Source: Verrucomicrobiaceae bacterium (GTDB lineage: Bacteria; Verrucomicrobiota; Verrucomicrobiia; Verrucomicrobiales; Akkermansiaceae). Taken from it: a stretch of DNA of 61,001 nt. Location of the stretch: the NCBI GenBank assembly GCA_027484055.1, contig JAIXQH010000031.1, positions 1-61,001 on the forward strand. The letters run 5' to 3'. This document shows positions 43,933-52,740 of the stretch, piece by piece. How positions within the stretch are numbered: position 1 is the stretch's first letter; each line of letters begins with the position of its first letter. The notes beneath the pieces were generated by a model. That model saw only the letters and a program-made list of their open reading frames with translations, was not told the DNA's origin and did not search any database. The translations under genes and the position numbers were made by a program.

Positions 43933-45099
43933 CTATGCGCTCATGATGGCGGGCTTGTTCCTTGCTGCTATTTTCCGCGAATAGATCACACCGCCGATTA
44001 CGAGTGTTAGCAAAGTAATACCCAACAACGGACGCACCGCGATCCAAGCAATGGCGATTACTAGGATGGAGAGTGTGCCCGCAAGCACGAATGAAATCAA
44101 ACCCGTGCTCATACCAATGATGCTCCCCACAAAAGGGATTACGCTGCCAAGGACACTGAGTGGCCGCATGATGGCCATGAAGCCGAAGGCCATGAATAGA
44201 AATCCGAGAAAGCGAGCCAGCCATGTCATCATGGAATTCGCACTCGCGGCGTTTTTAAACATCGTTCCGGCGCTCACACTGCCTGCTTCCACGAAACTAA
44301 TCGAGTCGCCAGCTTTGGTGGCGTAATCTTCAAAAGAGTTTCCCACTTGGGCCGCCAGAACGCTGTAGGTGCCAGCTTTGACGATCTCGTAGGAAACCCG
44401 GACGTCGCCGATTTGCGGTTCATCAGGTGTTTCGCCAAAGTAAAAAGCACCCGCTTGTATGGAAGCGAGCTCCTTGATTCGACCCGTCAGCCCTGCCAAA
44501 TCATCTTCGATGAGCGAGAATTTCTCAGGCGGGCCCATCCTACTGACATACTTTTCCGGAACCAGGTAATTGCCCAGCATGACCTCTTCAGCGACGAATT
44601 CTCCATCGCCTGCAATGAGGCCGCCATGGTTGGCGTGTTCTGCAGTCTGTTTAAAATCAGCAGATTTAATGGGTTCACTGACCCAATCTTTTTGATAAGA
44701 GTAGGTGGTGATGGTTTCTTCGCCGCCGCCGAGTTTTTCTTGGGTTTGCGACTTCTTGCTCTCTACCCATTGATAAATTTCTTCCGAACGTAGCAATCGA
44801 AGGGCAGACGCCCTGATTCCGAACTCCGGATCGCTTACCGGTGATGCTGCCCTGGCTTCACCCATGACATGAATGAGTTTTTTGTCGTTTGCGGGATCCA
44901 ATTTGTCTGAGGACACGCTGACGACGGCCGCTACACCTTCTTTAAGACTGTTCGCTGTCGTGATGGCTCGACCTTCATTCCACCAGAGAAGAATGATCAT
45001 TAGCGGAATGACTACTATACCAAAGAGGATGCCTTTGATTGAGTTTCCGATTCTGCTTAGCCAGGATTGATTGGTGGTTTCGGTATAGGTTTCGGCCAT
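43933..45099 (-). CDS. TMEM43 family membrane protein
   Basis: 388 residues. An N-terminal membrane helix (IKGILFGIVVIPLMIILLWW) leads directly into NEGRAITTANSLKEG, the hallmark of the family. A large soluble region follows (TTYSYQKDWVSEPIKSADFK, VPEKYVSRMGPPEKFSLIED). Three or four C-terminal helices come last (FLGFLFMAFGFMAIMRPLSV, FVGSIIGMSTGLISFVLAGT, ILVIAIAWIAVRPLLGITLL). Human TMEM43/LUMA is an inner nuclear membrane protein, and bacterial members have no known role. Upstream sequence to 45420 holds no gene. Confidence 0.88.
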   Translation of the reverse strand: MAETYTETTNQSWLSRIGNSIKGILFGIVVIPLMIILLWWNEGRAITTANSLKEGVAAVVSVSSDKLDPANDKKLIHVMGEARAASPVSDPEFGIRASALRLLRSEEIYQWVESKKSQTQEKLGGGEETITTYSYQKDWVSEPIKSADFKQTAEHANHGGLIAGDGEFVAEEVMLGNYLVPEKYVSRMGPPEKFSLIEDDLAGLTGRIKELASIQAGAFYFGETPDEPQIGDVRVSYEIVKAGTYSVLAAQVGNSFEDYATKAGDSISFVEAGSVSAGTMFKNAASANSMMTWLARFLGFLFMAFGFMAIMRPLSVLGSVIPFVGSIIGMSTGLISFVLAGTLSILVIAIAWIAVRPLLGITLLTLVIGGVIYSRKIAARNKPAIMSA

Positions 45100-45420
45100 C
45101 GTTCTTTAGGGATCGTTATTTATTAAGTAGAGTTAGAAAATTATCCTAGTCTTGGCGAACCACTCACCATTTGGGAACTGGCGTATACATGCAAAAACTG
45201 GGCTGGAAGCGTGCGAGTTTAGGAAATCAGTATTTATTGCCAAGTCTTCTATTAGGAATTGTGGGCGGCGGAGCAAAAGCGCACAGATTATAGCGTGAAA
45301 TTCATGAAAACCTCTGGAAAGGGCCTGATCGTTTAAAGTGAATCGCAGCTACTACGCAAGATGCGGTTCACGTCGATCCATACTCCGTTTCGGAGCTGGC
45401 TCCAGCATGCAAGTCGTCAC
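45100..45420. other. Intergenic region, nothing recognised
   Basis: About 320 bp of AT-richer sequence between the TMEM43 start and the stop of the next minus-strand gene. No ORF with protein-like features, no tRNA and no strong hairpin was seen. It should contain the promoter of the TMEM43 gene, but no confident hexamer pair stands out. Confidence 0.4.
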
Positions 45421-46653
45421 TCATTGAGCAGCGGTGCTGATCCACTGGAGAAGCGGGGCACCGCCGTTCTCGTCGGAGTTGATGGCGAAGACGACGGTGG
45501 CATCAAAATTCGAGCCCTCCTCCTCACCCTTTGGGATCATGAGGCTAGCCTCGACTGATACGATCATGGTAGCGCCCCGCTGCGCGATGTGCACGTCGCG
45601 TAGCGTGGTCGTGAAGGAGTCCTGGTCGAATTTTTTGAACAACTCGCCCGCCTTGGGATCCTTGAAGATGGCTTTCTTGGTGGCGGCTAACAGGTCGGCG
45701 GCTTTTGAAACGGAAGCTTCTCCGGTGTCCCTCAGCTCATAGACGTTTGAGTCGAAGGTCGCCCACTTGCCGCTATTGGTTTGGGCCACGAACATAGAAG
45801 CCGCCGACCACGCGGTCTCGGTGGTGAAGTGGTTGTAGGTGGACTTATCGCCGAAATGTTTGCCCTTAATGGACCCAACGATGGTCTTGGTGCGTAGATT
45901 TACGAGGTAGTTGACGAGGTTTTCATTCTCCGGATCGACGGAAAGAGTTCCATCGTCTTGCGTTTCCCCCTCGATTTCGCCGTGGTCCTTGAGCCCCCAA
46001 GCGAGAGCATAAATGCCGTCGCGGGAACCGGATCCTGCGATCTCGCGCCAGCCTTCGCCACTTTGATGGTTAGCGGGCGCATCTGATGGTCCGGCATTCT
46101 GTTCCAACATGCGGGCACGTTCGATGATTCCTGCTGCAATCTCGTGTTGGGTCGAGTATGTCTCGGCGGCGTTCTCGATGGCATTGAGAGGAAGTTCGCG
46201 GTTCTTGAGCCCAGCCGTGTCGGTTGGCCCACCGTTAGGAAACGCCCCCTCCTTTTCCAGCACGCGGATCAACTGGCTATCAGCAAAATAATAACGCCTT
46301 TCCAAGACCTCGGTGGGTGCGTTGGGAACCATCCGAACGGTCTCACGGCGGTCCAAAGTGAAGAGGAGCCGGGAGTCCTTGAAAAAGAACTGGGTCTTGG
46401 ATTCTCCGTGCTCATTGAAGTCCAATGACTCTACCTTGATGAAATCCTTGTCGCCATCACTTTTCCAAACGCTGTGTTCGTAAGCCTGACCGCCTTCGAG
46501 ATTCTCCCCGCCGTAGGTGTGGTGCGGCCATGTTTTATAGTCGGCCTCGATCTTGTCGAACGCGCCGCTGATCTCGCGCAGGGCGGCTTTATCCTGAGCG
46601 TGAAGCGGATTGACTGCGGTCAGCAGCGCGATGAATGCGATGAGGGGCTTCAT
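45421..46653 (-). CDS. Hypothetical secreted protein, head of an accessory cluster
   Basis: 410 residues with a short signal peptide (MKPLIAFIALLTAVNPLHAQ). The first half is an antiparallel beta-type region (QFFFKDSRLLFTLDRRETVR, RRYYFADSQLIRVL) that looks like a modified secreted beta domain. The second half repeats strand-rich segments (LVNYLVNLRTKTIVGSIKGK, VAQTNSGKWATFDSNVYELR). No motif identifies a family. It ends 18 bp before the next gene upstream (46672), so the two are probably co-transcribed. Confidence 0.6.
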   Translation of the reverse strand: MKPLIAFIALLTAVNPLHAQDKAALREISGAFDKIEADYKTWPHHTYGGENLEGGQAYEHSVWKSDGDKDFIKVESLDFNEHGESKTQFFFKDSRLLFTLDRRETVRMVPNAPTEVLERRYYFADSQLIRVLEKEGAFPNGGPTDTAGLKNRELPLNAIENAAETYSTQHEIAAGIIERARMLEQNAGPSDAPANHQSGEGWREIAGSGSRDGIYALAWGLKDHGEIEGETQDDGTLSVDPENENLVNYLVNLRTKTIVGSIKGKHFGDKSTYNHFTTETAWSAASMFVAQTNSGKWATFDSNVYELRDTGEASVSKAADLLAATKKAIFKDPKAGELFKKFDQDSFTTTLRDVHIAQRGATMIVSVEASLMIPKGEEEGSNFDATVVFAINSDENGGAPLLQWISTAAQ

Positions 46654-46671
46654 GAAATTGTTAGTAACGAA

Positions 46672-47118
46672 TCAATCAAACAATCCCCGTGGGGCCTTGG
46701 GGAATTTCTCGCGGGCCGCCTCGCTCACACCGGTGTCGCCGGAAAAGCCCCAGTGCTTGACCCGCCACACGCCTTCCGCGTTTTTCTGGAGTAGCGCGAA
46801 GAAGTCCAATTCGAGATCTGCGGCGATATCCTCGTCTTTCGGAACCTTGCCATCAGTCGGTGCTGCATCTCCTAGGAAGCACGCCCAGTTTCCGATCATC
46901 CGAACTTCGCCGGTGAAGGTGACTGCCATGCCGACATGCTTGGAAACAGGGGTGCGCATGGCATCCATGATCGCCTTGCGTTCCGGAGTGCCGGGTTTAG
47001 GTTCAGTGAAGCTGGTCTCCCGGGCTTCGGGTTCCTCTGCGACGAGGCGGGTATGAGGAGTCATGCCAATGGTGGCAGCGATGAACAGGGTGATGGCGGT
47101 TAGGCGGCAGAATTTCAT
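46672..47118 (-). CDS. Hypothetical secreted protein
   Basis: 148 residues; signal peptide (LTAITLFIAATIGMTPHTRL). The mature part starts with a helix containing PKPGTPERKAIMDAMRTPV, followed by VTFTGEVRMIGNWACFLGDA and a final DFFALLQKNAEGVWRVKHWG. This layout (helix, then strands ending in a W-R-V-K strand) is like small periplasmic proteins related to the NTF2/DUF4019 type, but the resemblance is weak. Co-directional with its neighbours. Confidence 0.6.
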   Translation of the reverse strand: MKFCRLTAITLFIAATIGMTPHTRLVAEEPEARETSFTEPKPGTPERKAIMDAMRTPVSKHVGMAVTFTGEVRMIGNWACFLGDAAPTDGKVPKDEDIAADLELDFFALLQKNAEGVWRVKHWGFSGDTGVSEAAREKFPKAPRGLFD

Positions 47119-47140
47119 GAGAGCTCGGGTAGGTCGGGAA

Positions 47141-47410
47141 TCAAGAAGAAATATTCAAGGCGTTGGTGGATCGTAGATAGATGGCTCTGACTTCAAGCAC
47201 GGAACCAATGATCAAAAGGAACCAGAAAACGCGCGAAAGCATCTTGCGGCGATTCCGCAGGAAAATGGCCAGCCCCGCTGGAACGCCTGCCACTCCGCCA
47301 GTGATAAGTCCGGCTTGCAAGAAGCTCGTCCAGCTATCCATCAGGGCGATTCCGGTGAAAATCCTCCCGGTGCCCGGAGATGTCTTGGTGTGCTGTGCTG
47401 CCTCATTCAT
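47141..47410 (-). CDS. Small membrane protein, paralogue of the gene at 52274
   Basis: 89 residues with two hydrophobic helices: SFLQAGLITGGVAGVPAGLA and SRVFWFLLIIGSVLEVRAIY, separated by FLRNRRKM. The stretch GVAGVPAGLAIFLRNRRKML matches GVAGIPLSLGILWSHRKKVM of the 139-residue protein at 52274, so the two are paralogues; this copy lacks the N-terminal helices. It lies downstream of a paralogue of the gene at 52741, as its counterpart does. Confidence 0.65.
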   Translation of the reverse strand: MNEAAQHTKTSPGTGRIFTGIALMDSWTSFLQAGLITGGVAGVPAGLAIFLRNRRKMLSRVFWFLLIIGSVLEVRAIYLRSTNALNISS

Positions 47411-47495
47411 GGTGTTTCAGATAGCTACTAGAATCGTGATCGGCCCGATGGAAGGCATGAGATGACCGTATTCGCGATGGGAGCTGGGTTGCGAG

Positions 47496-48470
47496 TCAGC
47501 GGACTTTGATCGACTTAATGACGGCTTCCATCGCCTCAGCATGTTTATCGAGCGCTTTCAACGGATTCTGACACAACAGGATAAGGGACTTGTCACCGCT
47601 TTTCCTGACGTAGCTGACGAGGTTCACCCCGTATTTCTCGGTGCCCTCGCCGTCGGACGCCTGGGCATTCTGGAAAGTGGCGGTCAGACCCAAAGCCTCG
47701 TCCTTGTTGACTTCCGGCTCGTTGCCTTGGTTCCAAGTGATCTCCTTAAAGCGTTCTCCCACCTTCTTTTTGAGCGTTTCCTCGGCATCGCTCACATCCG
47801 CCTTGTCGACGATCAGCACGTTCATGGCGATCAGTTTGTCCGGTGATTCCACGTAGGTTCCCTCGTCTGTTTTGTTCATCTTCCAGTCGGCGGGAAAATC
47901 GACGGAGAAGTCAGGCTTGTCCTTGTCCGGATAAGCATAAGTCTGTGTTTCTCCGGCGGGAGCCGTTTCTGCGCCCGACGCGTTGATGGAGTTGAACATG
48001 GCACCGCAGGCGTCCCCATATTTCGCGGCGTTCTCTTTGGACACGATGATGGAAAACAGAATCGGATGTTTCGCATCCGGATGCTTGATCACGGCCATGT
48101 TGATGTGCGCGGGTCCGCTTTTATCCTCACCATCGCCACCGAGCGGCAGGATCACGAGGCCGTGAGCTTCGACCGGGTCGCCGGGAGTCAGTTCCAGTTT
48201 CTCGAAGTCCTCTGCAACGATGCCCTTCGCTTCTTTCAATGCCTCCGCGTCGTCATCAAGGCCCGCTTCCATTGTCATGACTTCTAGGATCACGTCGCCG
48301 CCATCGGGCGAAACCACAAACAAGCTGCCACCTTTGATCTCCGCCTTCCAGTCGGCAGGAGCGGTGAAGGATATGAGTGGATCCTCTTTGGGAAATTGGA
48401 GGGATTGATCTGCCTCAGCGAAGGACGTGCAGAGCAGTACGGTGATTCCGAATAACAGCGAAGTTTTCAT
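47496..48470 (-). CDS. Secreted protein with two PsbP/Mog1-like repeats, paralogue of 52741
   Basis: 324 residues from the ATG at 48470; signal peptide MKTSLLFGITVLLCTSFAEA. Domain 1 (about 25-165) starts PLISFTAPADWKAEIKGGSL and contains VSPDGGDVILEVMTMEAGLD. Domain 2 (about 185-320) restarts with PDFSVDFPADWKMNKTDEGT, so the protein is an internal duplication. PsbP/Mog1-like is an inference from the FPADW.. strand pattern. It is clearly homologous to the 327-residue protein at 52741 (VTSPDGGEVIVEVMTLDALS). Divergent from the channel gene. Confidence 0.7.
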   Translation of the reverse strand: MKTSLLFGITVLLCTSFAEADQSLQFPKEDPLISFTAPADWKAEIKGGSLFVVSPDGGDVILEVMTMEAGLDDDAEALKEAKGIVAEDFEKLELTPGDPVEAHGLVILPLGGDGEDKSGPAHINMAVIKHPDAKHPILFSIIVSKENAAKYGDACGAMFNSINASGAETAPAGETQTYAYPDKDKPDFSVDFPADWKMNKTDEGTYVESPDKLIAMNVLIVDKADVSDAEETLKKKVGERFKEITWNQGNEPEVNKDEALGLTATFQNAQASDGEGTEKYGVNLVSYVRKSGDKSLILLCQNPLKALDKHAEAMEAVIKSIKVR

Positions 48471-48699
48471 GGTTTCAATCGGGTGAATGGGATGCGGTTG
48501 GAGTTCTACTATTAGGAATTGATTATGGCGGCATCCTTTGTCAACAGTGATTTCCCGGCTGGGGCAATCGCGACCACGTAATGGCATAACTCGATAACAG
48601 GATTGACACCGGAGGCGGAACTAACGAGACGTTTCGGTCTCGTTCGATACCGTCTTTCAAGCGCGTCGAGTCACCTCCTACCAACAACCACCCGAATTC

Positions 48700-50619
48700 A
48701 TGGGCCGCCAACCTGTCACCCTCTGCGCTAGATTGCGCTATGCATTTGAAAACACGCTCACAAAGGGGCCCGCCGCCATGATCGGTTGGCTGGCTTTGTT
48801 TTCTCTGGCCATCATTCTGATAGCGGCGGCGCTGATGCAGCTGCTGCAAGTGGGGTATAGCGAGAACGGATCGTTTGTAGAAAATTTCTGGAACAGCCTG
48901 ATGCGCACTTTCGATGCCGGAAACATGGCGGGCGATGGTGCTGGTGAAGGAGCGGAACCCGCGAATTGGTGGGTCCGGTGCATCGCGCTTGCTGTCACGC
49001 TGGGAGGCATTTTTGTCATCAGCACGCTCATAGGAACCCTGACATCCGGCATCGAGTCCAAGCTCGAAGATCTTCGGAAAGGGAAATCCAAGGTGTTAGA
49101 AAGCGGGCACACCCTAATCCTCGGCTGGTCGCCCAAAGTGTTCACGATCATCTCCGAACTACTCATCGCGAATGCGAACCAGCGCAACGCCAGCATCGTG
49201 ATACTTGCGGAGCTGGACAAGGTGGAGATGGAGGACGACATCGCAACCCGTTTCCCGTCTACCAAGAATACCCGCATCATCTGCCGTACCGGAAGCTCGC
49301 TGGACCTCGACGAACTGGAAATTGCCAATCCACACGAGGCCCGGTCCATCATCATTCTCGCCCCGGATGTTCCCCAGCCGGACATCTATGTCATCAAATC
49401 GATGCTGGCCCTGACCAACAATCCGAACCGCAAAGCTGAGCCCTATCAGATAGTTGCCGAGATCCACGAAAGCGGCAATATGGAAGCCGCGCGGCTGGTG
49501 GGTGGCAAGGAGGCGGTCCTAATCCAGCCTGGCGATCTGATCGCGCGCGTCATCGCGCAGACCTGCCGCCAGTCCGGCCTGAGCGCGGTTTACACCGAAC
49601 TACTGGATTTCGACGGTGCCGAAATCTACTATTCGGAACAACCCGCCCTCACCGGAAAAACCTATCGAGACTCCCTGTTCGCATTCGCCACGTCCACGGT
49701 GATGGGAATCTTCCGCCAGGATGGAACGGTGATGATCAACCCGCCGATGGACACGGTGATCCGTGCGGGTGATCAAATCATCGCCATCTCCGAAGACGAC
49801 GATACCGTGAAAATGGCGGACGGTCCGACGCCCGCCATCGACCATTCCGCCATCCGCAGTGGCCCCCCCGCGCCATCCGCGCCGGAGAGCACCATCATTC
49901 TTGGTTGCAGCGATCTGGCCGGGTTCATCATCAGGGAGCTGGACAATTACGTGCCTTCGGGCTCCCTAGTCACTGTCGTGGCGCCGGACTCCGACCATGT
50001 CGAACGCTTCCATGATCTATCCGAAAATCTGAAACACCTCAGCCTTTCCCACCAGGTGGGCAACACCACCGAACGCGCGGTTCTCGATGCCTTGGACATC
50101 ACCTCCTTCAATCACATCATTCTGCTGTGTTCCTCCAGTCTCGATGTCCAAGAAGCGGACGCCCGTACCCTCATCACCCTGCTCCATCTTCGGAACATCG
50201 CCGAAGAAACGGGCAGGGATCTGAACATCGTCAGCGAAATGCTGGACCCGCGGAACCAGGCGCTGGCCGAAGTCGCCAAGGCGGATGATTTCATCGTCAG
50301 TGACAAGCTCGTAAGTCTGATGCTCGCCCAGCTTTCTGAGAACAAACACCTGCATAAGGTCTTTGTGGACTTGTTCCATGACGAAGGCTCGGAGATTTAT
50401 CTGAAGCCGATCAGTGACTATATCGCTACGGATACTCCCGTCGATTTCTATACCCTTCTGAATGCCGCTGCCGAGCGGGGTGAAACCGCCATCGGATATC
50501 GCATCGCCGCTCGAAGCACGGATCCGAAAAATGGCTACGGCGTGAACTGCAATCCGAACAAGTCAGAGCGTCAGAAGTTCGTTCAAGGCGATAAACTCAT
50601 CGTCCTCGCTGAACAATAG
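48700..50619 (+). CDS. CASTOR/POLLUX-like ion channel protein with RCK-type domains
   Basis: 639 residues. An N-terminal helix (MIGWLALFSLAIILIAAALM), a pore-like segment (NFWNSLMRTFDAGNMAG) and a second helix (RCIALAVTLGGIFVISTLIG) precede two RCK/TrkA-N-like Rossmann units: HTLILGWSPKVFTIISELLI with SIVILAELDKVEMEDDIATR, and STIILGCSDLAGFIIRELDN. The segment GTLTSGIESKLEDLRKGKSK is characteristic of this family, whose plant members form nuclear-envelope cation channels. Bacterial members probably conduct cations across the inner membrane; the ion is not known. It is the only plus-strand gene in this minus-strand accessory region. Confidence 0.9.
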   Translation: MGRQPVTLCARLRYAFENTLTKGPAAMIGWLALFSLAIILIAAALMQLLQVGYSENGSFVENFWNSLMRTFDAGNMAGDGAGEGAEPANWWVRCIALAVTLGGIFVISTLIGTLTSGIESKLEDLRKGKSKVLESGHTLILGWSPKVFTIISELLIANANQRNASIVILAELDKVEMEDDIATRFPSTKNTRIICRTGSSLDLDELEIANPHEARSIIILAPDVPQPDIYVIKSMLALTNNPNRKAEPYQIVAEIHESGNMEAARLVGGKEAVLIQPGDLIARVIAQTCRQSGLSAVYTELLDFDGAEIYYSEQPALTGKTYRDSLFAFATSTVMGIFRQDGTVMINPPMDTVIRAGDQIIAISEDDDTVKMADGPTPAIDHSAIRSGPPAPSAPESTIILGCSDLAGFIIRELDNYVPSGSLVTVVAPDSDHVERFHDLSENLKHLSLSHQVGNTTERAVLDALDITSFNHIILLCSSSLDVQEADARTLITLLHLRNIAEETGRDLNIVSEMLDPRNQALAEVAKADDFIVSDKLVSLMLAQLSENKHLHKVFVDLFHDEGSEIYLKPISDYIATDTPVDFYTLLNAAAERGETAIGYRIAARSTDPKNGYGVNCNPNKSERQKFVQGDKLIVLAEQ

Positions 50620-50726
50620 GAAGCATCATTGGAGTTCTGGCTGGATTTCATCAGGTACCTCGAAGTTAACAACCGAGGAAATCATCCAGAGACTTCACCT
50701 CATCAGTTCACGCCACTCGTTCTCAG

Positions 50727-51929
50727 CTACTCCTGATCCGATGCGATCGGAGTAATGCCGATTTTACGCGCTTCAGAAATCGAGATGAGTTGCGTGTTCG
50801 GGTCTTCTTCCGACTCAAAAGCCTCGGCATGCTCTCCGAGACTGGTGTTGCCCGTCGCGATTGCGCTGATGAATGTTTTGTAGGAATCCTCGAATTCCTT
50901 CTTTTTCAAGGCAGCCGGCATGTCAGGCAGGGCTTTGAGTGGCTTCAAATTATCATTGCCCAGCATGGTCGTTTCCAATCCCACCAACTCAGAATTGTCA
51001 CCTTTTCCCGTATCGAAAGCCAAAAAGCAGTGCCCTGGGACCATCACCAGATAGGAATTAATTCCGATTTTCCGCAACAGAGACGCCATCAGCACCGAGC
51101 CATCCACACAGTTGGCCTGGGTATGGGTGAGGCTTTGGTTGACGAAACGCACCGTTTGGCTGACCACAAATTGACTTGGTGTGGTGGTGGAGACGTCGCT
51201 GTATTTGATGCCCCGGCGCTGTAGTGCATGCCAGATCGCGAATACCTGCATTACCGTCTGATCTGGATCACCGGATTGATAACCGGTGAAGGATGAGACC
51301 AGTCCGCTGCTGATGGATTCCTTGAGGATGCTGTCCACCAGGGGGTGATTTTCATTCACGTAGGCGGCGAAGAGCCAGGAAAAATCCTCATAGTCTTCGC
51401 CTTCCTCATCCCAGAGCACATAAAAAGGGCAGTCATTTAAGGAATGCATGATGCAAGTCTCCGTCTCTTCGGAGAGTTCCGTATCGTCCACGGTGACTTT
51501 GAAAGTCGCGTTGACAGGCCGCTGCTGGCGAACCTTCAGCAGCGACTCGTAATCCCAAGCTGCCTTCGGAAAAACCCGGGCACTGCCACGCAGCGTGCGC
51601 TCGATGACTCCTTTCCATCTTGCGGGCTTGAGAAAACCATCGACCGAAATTTCCACAACCACTTCGGAACCTTGTGGAATGCCGGATAAATCGACCGCTA
51701 GCCAGCCGTTTTCATCTCCGTAGATCGGCAGGACTTTTTTCTTCGATTTGGGTTCATCCGTGGCTTTTTTATCCTCCGCCGTTTCTTCATCGCCATTCCA
51801 ATCCACCGTCGCTGTCGCGATGATCGCACTGGGGAAAAGATCTTTTTCCGTATAGGACCATGGAACGAAGCTGGGATCTGCGATGGCTGTGGCGACGGTG
51901 AATAGGTAAAGTGTTTGGAGTGTTTTCAT
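50727..51929 (-). CDS. Secreted transglutaminase-like cysteine peptidase-fold protein
   Basis: 400 residues with a short signal peptide (TLYLFTVATAIADP). The last third has a transglutaminase-type core: QSLTHTQANCVDGSVLMASL with the nucleophile cysteine, and INSYLVMVPGHCFLAFDTGK with the histidine. The first part is beta-rich and includes SGIPQGSEVVVEISVDGF. It could be a protease or a peptide-modifying enzyme acting in the periplasm. The start overlaps the stop of the 114-residue membrane gene (ATGA), so the two are coupled. Confidence 0.75.
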   Translation of the reverse strand: MKTLQTLYLFTVATAIADPSFVPWSYTEKDLFPSAIIATATVDWNGDEETAEDKKATDEPKSKKKVLPIYGDENGWLAVDLSGIPQGSEVVVEISVDGFLKPARWKGVIERTLRGSARVFPKAAWDYESLLKVRQQRPVNATFKVTVDDTELSEETETCIMHSLNDCPFYVLWDEEGEDYEDFSWLFAAYVNENHPLVDSILKESISSGLVSSFTGYQSGDPDQTVMQVFAIWHALQRRGIKYSDVSTTTPSQFVVSQTVRFVNQSLTHTQANCVDGSVLMASLLRKIGINSYLVMVPGHCFLAFDTGKGDNSELVGLETTMLGNDNLKPLKALPDMPAALKKKEFEDSYKTFISAIATGNTSLGEHAEAFESEEDPNTQLISISEARKIGITPIASDQE

Positions 51930-52270
51930 GACTGAGCAGCGACGTTAAAGAATGAAAAAAACGAAAAAGTTTGAAGCGACACGCCTGCGACGAGTGCGAC
52001 TACGAAAGTGATGACTAAGCCTTTGCAAGGCCTACGCCAAAAGAATGACAGGCCTATCAGCACCTGGCCTCCTAAGACACACGTGATCAGTGACATCTGA
52101 TGGCCACTCGTGTTGGATCCAGCGTCATTTGCCATGAGTGTGCCCATCAAGGACATCGCCACCCACACGACATTGGCAGCACTCCATAGAACGATAAATA
52201 AAGCGCCAATCACGATCCGTGCCACTTGGCTCAGAGCAAATCCTTTAGGTGATGTTGCCGGACAAGTCAC
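51926..52270 (-). CDS. Small four-helix membrane protein
   Basis: 114 residues with three to four hydrophobic segments: ARIVIGALFIVLWSAANVVW, SLITCVLGGQVLIGLSFFW and GLVITFVVALVAGVSLQTF. No charged active-site pattern is visible. It is coupled to the following transglutaminase-like gene by a 4-bp overlap and starts 3 bp after the stop of the 139-residue gene, so the three form a tight operon. Function unknown. Confidence 0.65.
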   Translation of the reverse strand: MTCPATSPKGFALSQVARIVIGALFIVLWSAANVVWVAMSLMGTLMANDAGSNTSGHQMSLITCVLGGQVLIGLSFFWRRPCKGLVITFVVALVAGVSLQTFSFFSFFNVAAQS

Positions 52271-52273
52271 GAT

Positions 52274-52693
52274 TTACGCAGTGAAGATCGAGATGATGAA
52301 TCGGATTAATGAGATGGCTCCCACGGCGATTCCTCCCACGTACATGAGCCAAAACGTGCGCCTCATCACTTTCTTTCGGTGAGACCAGAGGATGCCTAGA
52401 CTCAGAGGGATGCCCGCCACCCCGGCGACGATGACGGATGCGGTCAAGCAATGCAGCCAAGTATCGAGATCCAGCGCTTGCGCATGCAGAGCGCGGCCTG
52501 GAAAGAGGAATGTCTTCACCAAGCTCAACAGGACTTCTACGACGATACCCGAAGCGGCCAGTAGGATGAAAATCACATAATGAAGCAGTCCCCAACCCAC
52601 CAAAAATGCGACACTTCCGATGACACGCTTGATGCTAGGTCGCTCAGCGGCCTCGACGGCTAAGGGAGGAGTCGTATTATCAGACGTCATCAC
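52274..52693 (-). CDS. Membrane protein, paralogue of the gene at 47141
   Basis: 139 residues. Helices: VAFLVGWGLLHYVIFILLAA, CLTASVIVAGVAGIPLSLG and FWLMYVGGIAVGAISLIRFI. The GVAGIPLSLGILWSHRKKVM region matches the 89-residue protein at 47141. A signal-free N-terminus (MMTSDNTTPPLAVEAAERPS) faces the cytoplasm. It lies 47 bp downstream of the secreted two-domain gene, the same order as in the other copy of the module. Confidence 0.7.
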   Translation of the reverse strand: MMTSDNTTPPLAVEAAERPSIKRVIGSVAFLVGWGLLHYVIFILLAASGIVVEVLLSLVKTFLFPGRALHAQALDLDTWLHCLTASVIVAGVAGIPLSLGILWSHRKKVMRRTFWLMYVGGIAVGAISLIRFIISIFTA

Positions 52694-52740
52694 GATGGGG
52701 TAGTTAGTGGCGCTTCATCGATGTGCTCCGAGCACGCTTC

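Noticed and set aside
45249..48521. Shared 13-mer CTATTAGGAATTG at 45249 and 48509, considered as a common promoter element
   Set aside because: Dozens of 13-bp matches are expected by chance in 61 kb, and the distances to the start codons differ (about 150 and 39 bp).
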